Assembly (NCBI RefSeq): GCF_014204625.1 | Contig: NZ_JACHLU010000011.1 | Span: 62,001 to 126,000 of the forward strand | DNA length: 64,000 nt | From: Gillisella vitis | Lineage (GTDB): Bacteria; Pseudomonadota; Alphaproteobacteria; Rhizobiales; Rhizobiaceae | Direction: 5' to 3' | Shown here: one piece after another, positions 1 through 9,261 of the stretch | Layout: the number at the start of each line of letters is the position of its first letter | Numbering within the stretch: the first letter of the stretch is position 1 | Made by a program: the position numbers and the translations under genes | The notes under the pieces: generated by a model | Told to the model about the DNA's origin: nothing | The model's input: only the letters and a program-made list of their open reading frames with translations | Database searches by the model: none

Positions 1-76
1 TCGCAGATTTGACTATAGGGATTTTGTGGCGACTTCCAAACCGTAGCGTCCAATTACGGCAGGATTTCAGGGGATT

Positions 77-442
77 TCATCGCCCCTTCTCCACTTTTTT
101 CAAAACAGTGTTGAGTTCTTCTATCACATCAGGCGGCAGGGTGCGAATCATCCGTGCCAGCCTATTGGCAAAGGCTGTGTAAGTGGCAGGCAGACCCGCC
201 GTATCCACCGTGACTTTCGGGTGGGAAACGCCCGCCGTGGCAAACAACGCATCGGCCTCATCCCAGATAATGTTGAAATAGCCTGCTATCCGTTGCAACA
301 GATCAAAGGTCGGCTTGCCACGGCGCCCGTGTTCGAGCGCTGATAAATAGGCCGGAGTAACGCCAAGAGCTGCCGCCATATCTTTCTGGCTGACGCCTTT
401 GCGTTCACGCAAATCCCGAATGGCCTCGCCAAAAGGTGTCAT
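77..442 (-). CDS. XRE-family helix-turn-helix regulator
   Basis: This 121-residue protein carries an N-terminal HTH_3/Cro-C1 domain at about residues 8-58. The recognition-helix region reads GVSQKDMAAALGVTPAYLS and is followed by a Glu-His-Gly-Arg turn. The C-terminal half has no motif I recognise and may serve dimerisation or ligand sensing. It is the last gene of a tight leftward operon, and its ATG overlaps the TGA of the Smr gene by four bases, so it is probably translationally coupled. Its targets cannot be told from the sequence. Family assignment is firm; role is unknown. Confidence 0.88.
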   Translation of the reverse strand: MTPFGEAIRDLRERKGVSQKDMAAALGVTPAYLSALEHGRRGKPTFDLLQRIAGYFNIIWDEADALFATAGVSHPKVTVDTAGLPATYTAFANRLARMIRTLPPDVIEELNTVLKKVEKGR

Positions 443-1011
443 CCTCCCTCCCGACCCCCCTCCTGGTAATGACGCGACAGCCGCACATAAAGCGCGCCTT
501 CGCCGCCATGGTGTTGAGCCGCAACCTCATGGGAGGAAATCAGATAGCGAAATTCCGGCTTGGAAAACCACAGGGGAACGGCCCGCTTCAACGCCCCTTC
601 GCTGCCCATCGAGCTGCCTTTGCCAGTAATGATCAGCACATGGCGCAAACCACGCTCGTGGGCGCGAATAAGAAAACCCAGCAACATGCCATGGGCTTCG
701 CTCTGGATCATGCCATGCAAGTCAATCCGCGCTTCGAGCTTCAGCTTGCCGCGTGACAGTTTGCGCTTGACCGGCCGCTCAAACGGGTGGTGCAAGCCGG
801 ATGGCTTTTTCATCTCGGTTTTGGCGGTTGAGCTTTCAAGCGCTGTTCTGGTAGCCGATATGCCGGGCTGCGGCTCCGGGGCCTTTTCCAGCTCGGCAAA
901 AGCCTCTTCAAAGGCCGTCAACTCCTCCATCCGTCCCGCCATAGGCCGAGTGGAGCGGGCAACCTTGCCCCAGAGAATGCGATCTTCCGCGCTGATCTTA
1001 TCCTTACCCAT
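439..1011 (-). CDS. Smr-domain protein (MutS2 C-terminal-like endonuclease domain)
   Basis: The protein has 190 residues. The Smr domain occupies about residues 93-180, with the signatures IDLHGM (96-101) and ITGKG (128-132). The first 90 residues are low in recognisable structure, rich in Lys, Glu and Pro, and probably flexible. Stand-alone Smr proteins are nicking nucleases acting on DNA or RNA in characterised families; the substrate here is unknown. The start codon overlaps the mltA stop by one base (TGATG), and the next gene overlaps by four, so it is co-transcribed between mltA and the XRE regulator. Confidence 0.9.
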   Translation of the reverse strand: MGKDKISAEDRILWGKVARSTRPMAGRMEELTAFEEAFAELEKAPEPQPGISATRTALESSTAKTEMKKPSGLHHPFERPVKRKLSRGKLKLEARIDLHGMIQSEAHGMLLGFLIRAHERGLRHVLIITGKGSSMGSEGALKRAVPLWFSKPEFRYLISSHEVAAQHHGGEGALYVRLSRHYQEGGREGG

Positions 1012-2126
1012 CAGACAAACCTCGCTGCCGCCTGTTTCGGGATCAGAATATAGAAATCCGCATCATTGCGCACTGCCCCTGCCAGTTCACCTGCCTCATC
1101 ACCAGATCCGGTAAAAATATCACCCCTTGCCGGTCCGACAATGGCCGAGCCGGTGTCCAGCGCCAGCATCAGACGCGCAAACGGCTTGCCCTGATCCAAC
1201 CGGGTCAGACTCTGGGAATGAATGAAGAAGGGAAAGCCAAAGGTGTGGATCAGCCGATCCACAGCCAGCGACCGCCCCGCCACCAGCGGCACCTTTGCCG
1301 CAGCAACCGGCCCACGTTGCATGTCATCAACGGCAGCTTCACGAAAAAAAATATAGGACCGATTGTGCCACAACACCTCATCGACCTGATCGGGATGGTC
1401 TGCCAGCCATGTGCGAATGGCCTGCATCGACATCGCCGCCAGCGGGATCTCGCCACGATCAAGCAATAATTTGCCAATGCCTGAAAAAGCATGTCCGGCT
1501 TTGGCAGCATAGGTGATGCGGCCAAGCGAGCCATCCGGGTAACGCAACCTTGCCGCCCCCTGAACATGCACAAAAAACACATCGACTTTGGATTTCGCCC
1601 AGGCAATTTCCAGTCCCCGCCCCGCCAGTGCTCCCTGATCAATTGCTTTGCGATCCGGGTAAGGACCAATCCCGTTCGCGTCTTTCAGACCGAACATGCA
1701 GCTTCTGTCCATGTCCGCAGGTCGGTTGCTGTCATCGAGATCAATCAGATCATCGGGCCGCCGATAGAAAGGAAATTTGTAAACCCCATCGGGTATGGAA
1801 GAAACATTGATTTCCGGCTCATAAAAGGCCGTCACAAAACCGGATTTGCCGTCAGAGCGGCCAATGCGAAAAGGCTGACATTCTGTCTCGAAAAACTGCC
1901 GCATGGTGGCAGCATCCGACAAAACAAGATCTGCCGCCTTTTCGAGCAACGGCTGCAAATCGTCAGATGTCAGCCCAAGCGCCGCACTCCGGTAAGGCTT
2001 GCCGCGCTTGAGATAGCGCAGGCAATCAGCCATAGCCGTTTGCAAAGCGCGTGGGTCATCCTTCTCCCAGCCCGGCAGGTCGGTAAAGGGCACAGGCTGG
2101 AGCGTGAAGGACAGATCAGCGGTCAT
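1011..2126 (-). CDS. mltA: MltA-type murein transglycosylase
   Basis: This 371-residue protein belongs to the MltA family, which cleaves the MurNAc-GlcNAc bond of peptidoglycan with formation of 1,6-anhydro-MurNAc. The MltA barrel region includes the motif TAFYEPE (about 99-105). The C-terminal 3D domain contains LDTGSAIVGPARGDIFTGSG (323-342), with the Asp residues that define the family (D324, D336). No signal peptide or lipobox is visible at the chosen start, although the enzyme is expected in the periplasm. The protein lies in an ATGA overlap with the upstream Tim44-like gene and a one-base overlap with the Smr gene. Confidence 0.92.
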   Translation of the reverse strand: MTADLSFTLQPVPFTDLPGWEKDDPRALQTAMADCLRYLKRGKPYRSAALGLTSDDLQPLLEKAADLVLSDAATMRQFFETECQPFRIGRSDGKSGFVTAFYEPEINVSSIPDGVYKFPFYRRPDDLIDLDDSNRPADMDRSCMFGLKDANGIGPYPDRKAIDQGALAGRGLEIAWAKSKVDVFFVHVQGAARLRYPDGSLGRITYAAKAGHAFSGIGKLLLDRGEIPLAAMSMQAIRTWLADHPDQVDEVLWHNRSYIFFREAAVDDMQRGPVAAAKVPLVAGRSLAVDRLIHTFGFPFFIHSQSLTRLDQGKPFARLMLALDTGSAIVGPARGDIFTGSGDEAGELAGAVRNDADFYILIPKQAAARFV

Positions 2127-2812
2127 TGTTCAGATTCGGTGGCGATCAGTTTCCAGTTCGGATCGCGGGAGCGCGTGTCTCTTGCAAAGGTCCATATATC
2201 GTTGACCTCAACCACAGCCTCCGCATCGCCTTCAATCAACTCGCCCATCTTGTCATAGGTGGCAGTAATCAAATGGCTGATCAGGCGCACGGTGATCTGC
2301 TCTTCATTGTCTTTCACGCTGGCCGAGGTCAATTCAGCCTTTTCAATCCCGACAAAAGTGGATTTCATCACCGCACCACTGCGCTCACGCTCGGAAATCG
2401 CAGCATCAAAGCCTTCATAAACCTCGGATGACAACAGGCCCTTGAGCGTGCCGCGGTCTCCTGATGCAAAAGCGGTCACAACCATTTCATAGGCAATGCG
2501 GGCACCATTGAGAAATTCCTTGGGCACAAACGTCGGATCAACCTTGGCAACTTCGCGCAATTGATCATTCAATGGCGTACCAGCGGGCGTGAATGCATCA
2601 ATCGCCGCAAATCGATCTTCCCCCTCAGCGCGTGCCAGCGTCACCACGCGGTCATCATCATGGGCTTGCCCATTGGCCTTGGTGCGATCACCAAACACAT
2701 CGGCGGGCGGTTTTTCATTGCCCGTGCGACGGCCCAGAACACTGCGCAATTGCCAGAAGATGACCACCGCAGCGACCAGAAAAAAGAGAGTCACAAAATC
2801 ATTGGAATTCAT
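2123..2812 (-). CDS. Tim44/TimA-domain membrane-anchored protein
   Basis: A single transmembrane helix near the N terminus (NDFVTLFFLVAAVVIFWQLR) is followed by a linker and a C-terminal Tim44-like domain at about residues 90-225, as in the alphaproteobacterial relatives of mitochondrial Tim44. The family is linked to inner-membrane protein handling, but the bacterial function is not well established. The frame stays open to a GTG at 2824. I prefer the ATG at 2812 because family members start with Met-Asn-Ser just before the helix. It is the first gene of the leftward operon leading to mltA, Smr and the XRE regulator, and is divergent from fxsA. Confidence 0.85.
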   Translation of the reverse strand: MNSNDFVTLFFLVAAVVIFWQLRSVLGRRTGNEKPPADVFGDRTKANGQAHDDDRVVTLARAEGEDRFAAIDAFTPAGTPLNDQLREVAKVDPTFVPKEFLNGARIAYEMVVTAFASGDRGTLKGLLSSEVYEGFDAAISERERSGAVMKSTFVGIEKAELTSASVKDNEEQITVRLISHLITATYDKMGELIEGDAEAVVEVNDIWTFARDTRSRDPNWKLIATESEQ

Positions 2813-2932
2813 GGACTGTTGCACCGCTGTTTAAATTGAAGCTTTCATACACCATATAGTCTGCATAGATGCTTCATTCAAATAGCTGATGATAATCTTA
2901 TGGCCTAAAAGCAGCAATCACGAGGAGACCTT

Positions 2933-3436
2933 ATGCGAATACCAGCCATTATCCTGCTTCTTTTACCGTTGGCGGAGATTGCAGGTTTCGTTTTGGTCGG
3001 ACAGTGGCTGGGTGTGTTGACCACACTGGCTCTGGTTCTCGGATCGTCCATACTGGGCATGCTTGTGCTCAAAAGCAACGGTATCAGCCTTGCCCAGCGT
3101 TTGCGCCGCCCGCAAAAAGACACGCCGGAAGAAGCTGTAAAAACCGTGGTGGATGGCACGGCTCAGGTTGTTGGCGGCCTGCTTCTGCTGCTGCCGGGCT
3201 TCATCACCGACGTTCTGGGGCTGCTCCTGTTGATCCCGCTGGTGCGCACCACCCTTTGGAACGTGATCAAAACCCGCATTGTCACCGTGCGCAGCGCAAA
3301 CGGATTTCAATGGACCACTGGCGCGGCCCGCACCGAGCAGGCCGACAATGTGGTTGACCTTGATGCCGAAGAATACCGCCGTCAGGAACCAGACAGCACC
3401 TCTCCCTGGAAACAACTGCCCAAAGACGAGCCCTGA
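2933..3436 (+). CDS. fxsA: FxsA-family inner-membrane protein
   Basis: The 167-residue protein begins with a hydrophobic N terminus (IPAIILLLLPLAEIAGFVLV). The typical FxsA arrangement of hydrophobic helices follows (TLALVLGSSILGMLVLKSNG and GLLLLLPGFITDVLGLLLLI). The C-terminal tail is hydrophilic and cytoplasmic and is not conserved. In E. coli FxsA is a cytoplasmic-membrane protein that affects exclusion of phage T7; that function need not apply here. A GAGGAG ribosome site lies seven bases before the ATG. It is transcribed divergently from the Tim44-like gene across about 120 bases. Confidence 0.88.
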   Translation: MRIPAIILLLLPLAEIAGFVLVGQWLGVLTTLALVLGSSILGMLVLKSNGISLAQRLRRPQKDTPEEAVKTVVDGTAQVVGGLLLLLPGFITDVLGLLLLIPLVRTTLWNVIKTRIVTVRSANGFQWTTGAARTEQADNVVDLDAEEYRRQEPDSTSPWKQLPKDEP

Positions 3437-3526
3437 GCAAGGTTGCAAGCCGAGGCTGAAACCCTTGTAACTGCGGCCTTGAAATGCTAGATGCCGTGCG
3501 CAACCAAAAAGCCTTGAGGAACCCCA

Positions 3527-4003
3527 ATGGCCAATGAAAACAGCACCGGGGCGAGCCCGTCCCTGAATATTCTCGCGCAATATATCAAAGACCTTTCCTT
3601 TGAAAATCCGGGCGCGCCCCACTCGCTTCAGGCCAGAGACAAGGCCCCGTCGATCAACATCAATGTCAATGTCAACGCCAATCCTTTGTCGGAAAATGAT
3701 TTTGACGTTGTCTTGACGCTGAATGCTGAAGCACGCGATGGCGACAAGATCGTTTTTGCGACTGAACTGGTTTACGGCGGCGTTTTTCGCATCGAAGGTT
3801 TTCCGCAGGAGCACATGCTGCCGGTTCTCTTCATCGAATGCCCGCGCCTGCTCTTCCCCTTTGCCCGTCAAATCATTGCCGATGCAACCCGCAACGGTGG
3901 CTTCCCGCCATTGATGATCGATCCAATCGATTTCGCCCAGATGTTCACCCAGCGCTTTGCTGAGGAACAGGCCCGTGCGAATGGCGAAGCCAGCATTAAC
4001 TGA
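3527..4003 (+). CDS. secB: Protein-export chaperone SecB
   Basis: The 158-residue protein matches SecB along its length. It has the beta-rich core with INVNVNANP, the stretch [19 protein letters not shown], the conserved [20 protein letters not shown] and the segment [17 protein letters not shown]. SecB forms a tetramer that keeps secretory precursors unfolded and passes them to SecA. A GAGG ribosome site precedes the ATG. The gene is followed at once by a strong bidirectional hairpin terminator and faces dnaQ. Confidence 0.97.
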   Translation: MANENSTGASPSLNILAQYIKDLSFENPGAPHSLQARDKAPSININVNVNANPLSENDFDVVLTLNAEARDGDKIVFATELVYGGVFRIEGFPQEHMLPVLFIECPRLLFPFARQIIADATRNGGFPPLMIDPIDFAQMFTQRFAEEQARANGEASIN

Positions 4004-4025
4004 CGCTTTTGTTGGTTTTGAGATA

Positions 4026-4064
4026 AAAAGCCCGGACATCGTTGAGACCGATGTCCGGGCTTTT
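4026..4064. terminator. Bidirectional intrinsic terminator between secB and dnaQ
   Basis: A perfect 16-bp inverted repeat (AAAAGCCCGGACATCG and its complement) surrounds a 7-base loop. A-tracts and T-tracts sit on both sides, so it can end transcription of secB from the left and dnaQ from the right. Confidence 0.92.
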
Positions 4065-4087
4065 GCTTGTATATTCAATGGGGAGAG

Positions 4088-4798
4088 TTAGTCCGCAACC
4101 CGATATTGGCCCCAAAGCGCCTTCGATCCCAGCCTTTTCACCAGTGCCTCATGACCCAACCGTTCCTCCTCCGTCAGTCGGGAAGCAAGCGGAACAGGCC
4201 GTGCAGCGATTTCGACCTTGCCATGATCGCCTCTGGAATTGCGCTGCTCGCCTGAGCCTGATTGCTCGAGACCAAACGTCGCCTGCCGCCCACCCAACAT
4301 CTCGATATAGACTTCAGCGAGGATTTCCGAGTCAAGCAAGGCACCGTGCTTGGTGCGGTGGGAATTGTCGATGCCATAGCGGCGGCACAAAGCATCGAGC
4401 GAATTTGGCCCCATCGGATTTTTACGACGCGCCAGCGCCAGCGTATCCACCACCAGATCATTGGAAATCGGTGGCTTGCCTAAGCGATCCAGTTCGGCAT
4501 TGATAAAGCCCATATCGAATGTCGCATTATGGGCAACCCATTTCGCGCCCTCAAAAAACGCCAGAAACTCATCAACGATCGCAGAGAAAGGGGGTTTGTC
4601 TTTCAAAAAGGCATCAGTAATGCCGTGTACCGCCAACGCATCGGGATGCACCTGCCGATCACCTGGATTGATATAAACGTGAAATGTCCGCCCGGTCGGA
4701 AAATGATTGAACAATTCCACGCCACCGATTTCGATGACCCGATCAACCTTGCTTTCAAGCCCGGTGGTTTCCGTATCAAAAATAATTTCCCGCATCAC
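4088..4798 (-). CDS. dnaQ: DNA polymerase III epsilon subunit (3'-5' exonuclease)
   Basis: The 236-residue protein has the DEDDh exonuclease motifs: IIFDTETTG with D8 and E10, HNATFDMGFIN in the middle, and HGALLDSEI for the catalytic His and Asp. It proofreads within the replicase core. The frame opens with two Met codons and either could be used. The ATG overlaps the coaE stop by four bases, making it the last gene of the maf-aroE-coaE-dnaQ run that reads away from the origin. Confidence 0.96.
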   Translation of the reverse strand: MMREIIFDTETTGLESKVDRVIEIGGVELFNHFPTGRTFHVYINPGDRQVHPDALAVHGITDAFLKDKPPFSAIVDEFLAFFEGAKWVAHNATFDMGFINAELDRLGKPPISNDLVVDTLALARRKNPMGPNSLDALCRRYGIDNSHRTKHGALLDSEILAEVYIEMLGGRQATFGLEQSGSGEQRNSRGDHGKVEIAARPVPLASRLTEEERLGHEALVKRLGSKALWGQYRVAD

Positions 4799-5406
4799 TC
4801 ATCCTCTGGCCATGGCACATCCGCCGCACGGCGCAAGGTCTGGACAATGTCTTTCACCTGGGTTTGCGCCTGCTCAGGCCCAAATCCGGTTTCAATCACG
4901 AAATCGGCGCGTGCGCGCTTTTCCGCATCCGGCATTTGCCGCGATAAAACCATAGCCAGCTTTTCGTCGGTCCAGCCCGGCCTTGCCAAAACCCGCTGGC
5001 GCTGCGTCTCAGGATCGCAACTGACAACCACCACCTTATCAAGCTGCTTTTGTCCGCCTGTTTCAAACAGGAGTGGAATGTCAAAAGCGACCAGATCGGC
5101 ACCCGCAAGCTCCTGATCCTCCAGGAAGGCCTGTTGCTTACGCCGAACAAGGGGATGCACAATGGCTTCCAGCACCTTCATCTTATCCGGATTCTGAGCC
5201 AGAGTCCGACTGAGAATGGAACGGTCAACAACGCCATCAACAATCGCTTCTGGAAACTCCGCCCCGATCGGCCCAACCGCCTCATGGCGATAAAGCTCAT
5301 GAACAGCAGCATCAGCGTCGTAGACAGGAACACCCTCTTGGCGGAAAAATTCCGCTGTGGTGGTTTTTCCCATCCCGATGGAGCCAGTTAAGCCAAGACG
5401 GATCAT
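4795..5406 (-). CDS. coaE: Dephospho-CoA kinase
   Basis: The protein has 203 residues and a P-loop at the N terminus ([12 protein letters not shown], residues 5-16). It also carries the CoaE features [12 protein letters not shown] and [12 protein letters not shown]. It phosphorylates the 3' hydroxyl of dephospho-CoA, the last step of coenzyme A synthesis. Four-base overlaps on both sides (with aroE and dnaQ) indicate a translationally coupled operon. Confidence 0.96.
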   Translation of the reverse strand: MIRLGLTGSIGMGKTTTAEFFRQEGVPVYDADAAVHELYRHEAVGPIGAEFPEAIVDGVVDRSILSRTLAQNPDKMKVLEAIVHPLVRRKQQAFLEDQELAGADLVAFDIPLLFETGGQKQLDKVVVVSCDPETQRQRVLARPGWTDEKLAMVLSRQMPDAEKRARADFVIETGFGPEQAQTQVKDIVQTLRRAADVPWPEDE

Positions 5407-6263
5407 CCATGGTTCTCCAGATCAGCCATGATCAATTGTCGCAATTCGTCCGTGACAGCCGGTCTGATACCAAACCATTTTTCAAAACCCGGCACGGCCT
5501 GATGCAGCAACATACCGAGACCATCCACCGTAGCAAGACCAGTCTCCCGCGCTTGGCGCAGCAATTCTGTTTCCAGCGGAACATAGACAATGTCCGTCAC
5601 CACAGCATCCCGATTGAGTTTTTCCCATGCAATCGACGGAATAGCTTCGCCATTCATGCCCAGCGATGTGGTGTTCACAAACAGGCCCGCCCCATCCAGA
5701 ACCAAATTCAACGCGGGCAAACCATGCCCTTGCACGGAAGGTCCAAAGCGCTCAGCCAGTTCCAGGGCCTTTTCAGCTGTGCGGTTGACAACATGAATTT
5801 TGGCCACACCACGATTGCGAATTGCCTGAATGATTGCACGGCTGGCACCACCCGCCCCCAAAATCACCGCACAATCCGTCTGGTCCCAGCCCGGATGGCA
5901 CTGATCAAGATTGGCAACAAAGCCATAGCCATCAGTGTTGGTGGCGTGTAGCCTGCCGTTTTCGATCCAGAGCGTGTTGGCTGCACCCAGTTCTTCACTC
6001 AGATCATCCGGGCAATCCGCCAATTGATAAGCGGCTTCCTTGTGGGGAATCGTGACATTACCACCCCGATAGCCGGAGTCCTTTTCTCGAATCCTATCTA
6101 AAAAAACAGAAAAATCTGATGGTTCAACGGCTATTTTTTTATAGCTACCTGAAATTCCGTGCTGCTTCAGCCAATATCCATGAATCAGCGGCGACCGCGA
6201 GTGCTTGATTGGATAGCCGACAACAAAAGCACTTTGCAGTTTTGTTTCACGTGAATCATGCAT
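5403..6263 (-). CDS. aroE: Shikimate dehydrogenase
   Basis: The protein reduces 3-dehydroshikimate to shikimate with NADPH. Visible motifs are [17 protein letters not shown] at the N terminus, [13 protein letters not shown] with the catalytic Lys, the cofactor loop [10 protein letters not shown], and a C-terminal [10 protein letters not shown]. The frame opens at an ATG at 6272, but I favour the ATG at 6263, giving an N terminus of Met-His-Asp-Ser-Arg-Glu-Thr. The Ser-Arg-Glu-Thr codons are the parS-like palindrome described separately. The start overlaps the end of maf. Confidence 0.93.
   Translation of the reverse strand: MHDSRETKLQSAFVVGYPIKHSRSPLIHGYWLKQHGISGSYKKIAVEPSDFSVFLDRIREKDSGYRGGNVTIPHKEAAYQLADCPDDLSEELGAANTLWIENGRLHATNTDGYGFVANLDQCHPGWDQTDCAVILGAGGASRAIIQAIRNRGVAKIHVVNRTAEKALELAERFGPSVQGHGLPALNLVLDGAGLFVNTTSLGMNGEAIPSIAWEKLNRDAVVTDIVYVPLETELLRQARETGLATVDGLGMLLHQAVPGFEKWFGIRPAVTDELRQLIMADLENHG
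6243..6258. promoter_or_regulatory. parS-like ParB-binding site (15 of 16)
   Basis: TGTTTCACGTGAATCA matches the alphaproteobacterial parS palindrome TGTTTCACGTGAAACA at 15 of 16 positions. It sits in the first codons of aroE and overlaps the maf stop, about 1.6 kb left of the origin. ParB is encoded at 16.1 kb. The match is visible; binding is inferred. Confidence 0.82.
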
Positions 6264-6855
6264 AAACAACACCCAATTCCCGAAGCTGCTGCATCAGCGG
6301 CAAGAGCGGCACGCCAATGATGGTGAAATAATCTCCGGTGATAGCCGAAAACAGCTGCACGCCCATGCCTTCAATCTGATAACCACCCACGCTTTTCAAA
6401 ATCGTCTCACCAACTTTATCCAGATAATCATCGAGAAATGTCTCGCTGAACATCCGAACTGTCATCTCGGCCTGACTGACATGAGACCAGATTATTTCGC
6501 CATCTCTGGCCAGCGCCAGCGAACTGTTGAGCACATGGGTCGTGCCACGAAGGCTCAAAAGCTGGGCACGCGCCGCCGCCAGGTCCTTCGGCTTATGATA
6601 AACGGTTGATCCCAACGCCATGACTTGATCACCACCCAGAACCAGTGCTCCAGCCTGATGTTTACTCACCGCCAATGCTTTCTCGCATCCAAGCAGCTCC
6701 GCCAGCGCCGATGGCGACAAAGCCTGATGCTCTGCCCTCGCCTCAATCTCACGCTCATCAATCTCCGGGGCAGCCGTGGTAAAATCCAGACCGGCCTGTT
6801 GCAACAATTGCTTTCGAAATGGACTGGTCGATGCCAGCACGAGAGGGAGAACCAT
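6256..6855 (-). CDS. maf: Maf-family nucleotide pyrophosphatase
   Basis: The 199-residue protein has the Maf signature near its N terminus ([17 protein letters not shown]). It also has the second conserved block [12 protein letters not shown] and the [15 protein letters not shown] strand region. Maf proteins hydrolyse non-canonical or methylated nucleoside triphosphates to monophosphates. It is the first gene of the maf-aroE-coaE-dnaQ operon and lies downstream of the PPSR gene in the same direction, separated from it by a copy of the CTAGAG two-hairpin repeat. Confidence 0.93.
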   Translation of the reverse strand: MVLPLVLASTSPFRKQLLQQAGLDFTTAAPEIDEREIEARAEHQALSPSALAELLGCEKALAVSKHQAGALVLGGDQVMALGSTVYHKPKDLAAARAQLLSLRGTTHVLNSSLALARDGEIIWSHVSQAEMTVRMFSETFLDDYLDKVGETILKSVGGYQIEGMGVQLFSAITGDYFTIIGVPLLPLMQQLRELGVVYA

Positions 6856-6891
6856 GGCAGCCTCAAACTATGAAAACCAGACTTCGCATTA

Positions 6892-6982
6892 GGGTCCGTC
6901 TGAACCAGACAAACTCTAAAATTCTTTGTTATCGTTTATCTTTTCGGAAAAACCGGATTCCACTTTTCCCTGACAAACTCTA
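6892..6982 (-). repeat. CTAGAG two-hairpin repeat, copy A
   Basis: On the minus strand the element starts with CTAGAGTTTGTCAGGGAAAA. Its first module is a hairpin (GGAAAA / TTTTCC around GTGGAATCCGG). A linker of about 30 bases follows, then a second module that again starts TAGAGTTTGTC. The TAG within CTAGAG is the stop codon of the PPSR gene (6980-6982). Other long copies are at 18211, 29819 and 55735. Confidence 0.85.
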
Positions 6983-7801
6983 GCGCAGCTTACTGCGCAG
7001 GGCAACGATTGCCGCCGCAGTCTCTTCAATGGATCGGCGCGTGACATCAATAATCGGCCAATTGTGGCGTGCGCACAGGGCGCGGGCATATTTCAGCTCT
7101 TCGGCAATTGTAGCACGATCCGTATAATCGCTCATATCCACGCCCGAAACTGTGCCAAGCTCACGATGGCCCCGCACCTGAGAAATACGGTCTGATGTGG
7201 CAATCAAACCGACAATCAGCGGCTTTGTTGCCGAGAGCAGGCTTTCCGGCAGAACCATTCCCGGCACAATCGGAATATTGGCGGTTTTGATGCCGCGATT
7301 GGCAAGATAGATGCTGGTGGGTGTTTTGGACGTGCGACTGATTCCAACCAGAACAACATCAGCCTGTTCGTAATCCTCGGCCATCTGGCCGTCATCGTGA
7401 TCCATCGTATAATTCAGTGCTTCAATGCGGGCAAAATAATCAGCATTCATCACATGCTGCGCCCCAACCCGGCGCCGTGCCAAAGGCCCGAGATAGGTTT
7501 GGAACGTGCCGATAATCGGCTCCATCACATTCACACTCGGCACGCCAATATCCACACAGCGGCGATCAATGAAATCCGCCAGTTCTGGATCAACGATGGT
7601 GTAGAGAACAATGCCCGGCTCATTATCAATATCCTTAAGAACCGCATCCGCCTGTTTGCGGTTTCGCACCAGCGGATAAACATGCTCAATCGGGCTGGCG
7701 TGCTGAAACTGCACTGCCGCTGCCCGCCCCGCAGACATCAGAGTTTCCCCAGTTGAGTCAGAAATCAGGTGAAGATGAAAGAAGTTTTTGCGGTTCTCCA
7801 C
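6980..7801 (-). CDS. PEP synthase / pyruvate phosphate dikinase regulatory protein (DUF299)
   Basis: This 273-residue protein is a bifunctional kinase/pyrophosphorylase of the PPSR family, which uses ADP to phosphorylate a Thr of PEP synthase or PPDK and phosphate to reverse it. Visible signatures are the N-terminal [13 protein letters not shown], the DHDDGQ segment and the nucleotide loop [19 protein letters not shown]. The stop codon is provided by repeat copy A. The gene is the first leftward gene beside the origin, as is common in Rhizobiales. Confidence 0.93.
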   Translation of the reverse strand: MENRKNFFHLHLISDSTGETLMSAGRAAAVQFQHASPIEHVYPLVRNRKQADAVLKDIDNEPGIVLYTIVDPELADFIDRRCVDIGVPSVNVMEPIIGTFQTYLGPLARRRVGAQHVMNADYFARIEALNYTMDHDDGQMAEDYEQADVVLVGISRTSKTPTSIYLANRGIKTANIPIVPGMVLPESLLSATKPLIVGLIATSDRISQVRGHRELGTVSGVDMSDYTDRATIAEELKYARALCARHNWPIIDVTRRSIEETAAAIVALRSKLR

Positions 7802-8190
7802 GTTATCCTGACCTCCCTGTTGATAAGCTTGTAGAAAAGCAGCTAGCCGGTGGAAGGGATTTTAGGCAAGTGGAAAACCCCCAGTTTGTCCACAGATCTT
7901 ACCTGTGAGGACAGGGATTACACATGCCTGTGGACAGGTCTGGAATCTTCCGCTTACGCCTTTGTCATCCACAGATAATCCACAGGAGAATGACGGTTGA
8001 AGTCCTCAATCAATCCATTGATTTCTATCGGCTATTTTAAATTTTGCACAAAATTCTCAGTTTATGAGAAAATGTCATCCAGTCCTGTGCATATCATGCC
8101 ATAAGATCGGGTCAGTTTGTGGATAGTCTTTAATCCGTGCTAATCACAGACTCTTAGAAATAGAAGAAGAAGATTCTCTCTTTATATAAT
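7802..8190. other. Chromosome replication origin (oriC)
   Basis: This gap of about 390 bases between divergently read genes and next to hemE has a cluster of DnaA boxes. TTTTGCACA at 8042 fits TTWTNCACA fully. One-mismatch boxes are TTGTCCACA (7886), TCATCCACA (7965), TAATCCACA (7976), CTATCCACA on the minus strand (8118-8126) and ATATGCACA on the minus strand (8086-8094). A weaker box is at 7929-7937. The 8025-8075 stretch is AT-rich and is the likely unwinding region. GANTC sites for CcrM methylation occur at 7943, 8149 and 8172. Position beside hemE, with parAB about 7 kb away and genes reading away on both sides, matches known alphaproteobacterial origins. Confidence 0.9.
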
Positions 8191-8205
8191 TTGAAAGGTA
8201 CGGAT

Positions 8206-9261
8206 GTGAGCGCTGAAAACCGCAGGATTCTGAAGGTGCTTGAGGGAAAGACACTGTCTCCTCCTCCCATCTGGCTGATGCGGCAGGCTGGCCGCTATCT
8301 TCCCGAATATCGAGAAACGCGCAAAACCGCCGGAAGTTTCCTCGACCTCTGTTATTCGCCTGATTTGGCAGTGGAAGTGACGTTACAGCCAATTCGCCGT
8401 TACGCTTTCGATGCCGCTATCCTGTTTTCTGATATTCTGGTTATTCCCGATGCCTTGAAACGCAATGTCACTTTCAGCGAAGGCAAAGGCCCGGAAATGA
8501 CGCCAATCACGGCAGAGGAGATATTCGCACTTTCGACCAATTCGGTTTTTCCGCATCTCAACCCGGTGCTGGAGACGGTGGAGAGGCTGCGGGAAGCGCT
8601 ACCATCAGAAACCACCTTGCTGGGCTTCTGTGGGGCTCCCTGGACCGTTGCCACCTATATGATTGCCGGTCACGGTACACCTGATCAGGCACCGGCACGT
8701 TTGTTTGCCTACCGTGAACGTCAGGCTTTCTTGCGGCTTCTCGATATTCTTGCCGATCTCTCTTCTGAATATCTATTGGGCCAGCTGGAAGCGGGTGCAG
8801 ATGCAGTGCAGATTTTCGATTCCTGGGCCGGGGTTCTGGGAGAAGAGGATTTTGCAGATTTCTGCATTGCACCCGTCAAACGGATTGTGGATACGGTTCG
8901 GGCCCGGCGTCCCGATGCAAAAATCATCGCCTTCGCCAAGGGGGCAGGTCTGCTTTTGAAAGATTACGCCAAAAAGACGGGTGCCAATGCGATTGGCCTT
9001 GATTGGAGTGTTCCACTATCCTTTGCCGCTGATCTGCAAAAGGACAGCCCTGTACAGGGCAATCTCGATCCGATGCTGGTCATTGCGGGCGGTCAGCCGA
9101 TGAAGGATGGAATTGACCGGATTCTGGACAGGCTCGGGCATGGTCCGCTGATTTTCAATCTTGGCCATGGTATCACCCCGCAAGCCCTGCCCAAAACGGT
9201 CAGTGAACTGGTGCAGCATGTGCGCCGGGAGCTGGATCCAGCGGGAGACGATCCAGAATGA
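8206..9261 (+). CDS. hemE: Uroporphyrinogen decarboxylase
   Basis: The protein converts uroporphyrinogen III to coproporphyrinogen III in haem synthesis. Both family signatures are present: [15 protein letters not shown] near the N terminus and [17 protein letters not shown] near residue 140. I chose the GTG at 8206 (351 residues, Ser-Ala-Glu-Asn-Arg after Met) because GAAAGG lies seven bases before it. The in-frame TTG at 8191 would put that ribosome site inside the gene. It borders the origin and overlaps hemJ by four bases. Confidence 0.95.
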   Translation: MSAENRRILKVLEGKTLSPPPIWLMRQAGRYLPEYRETRKTAGSFLDLCYSPDLAVEVTLQPIRRYAFDAAILFSDILVIPDALKRNVTFSEGKGPEMTPITAEEIFALSTNSVFPHLNPVLETVERLREALPSETTLLGFCGAPWTVATYMIAGHGTPDQAPARLFAYRERQAFLRLLDILADLSSEYLLGQLEAGADAVQIFDSWAGVLGEEDFADFCIAPVKRIVDTVRARRPDAKIIAFAKGAGLLLKDYAKKTGANAIGLDWSVPLSFAADLQKDSPVQGNLDPMLVIAGGQPMKDGIDRILDRLGHGPLIFNLGHGITPQALPKTVSELVQHVRRELDPAGDDPE

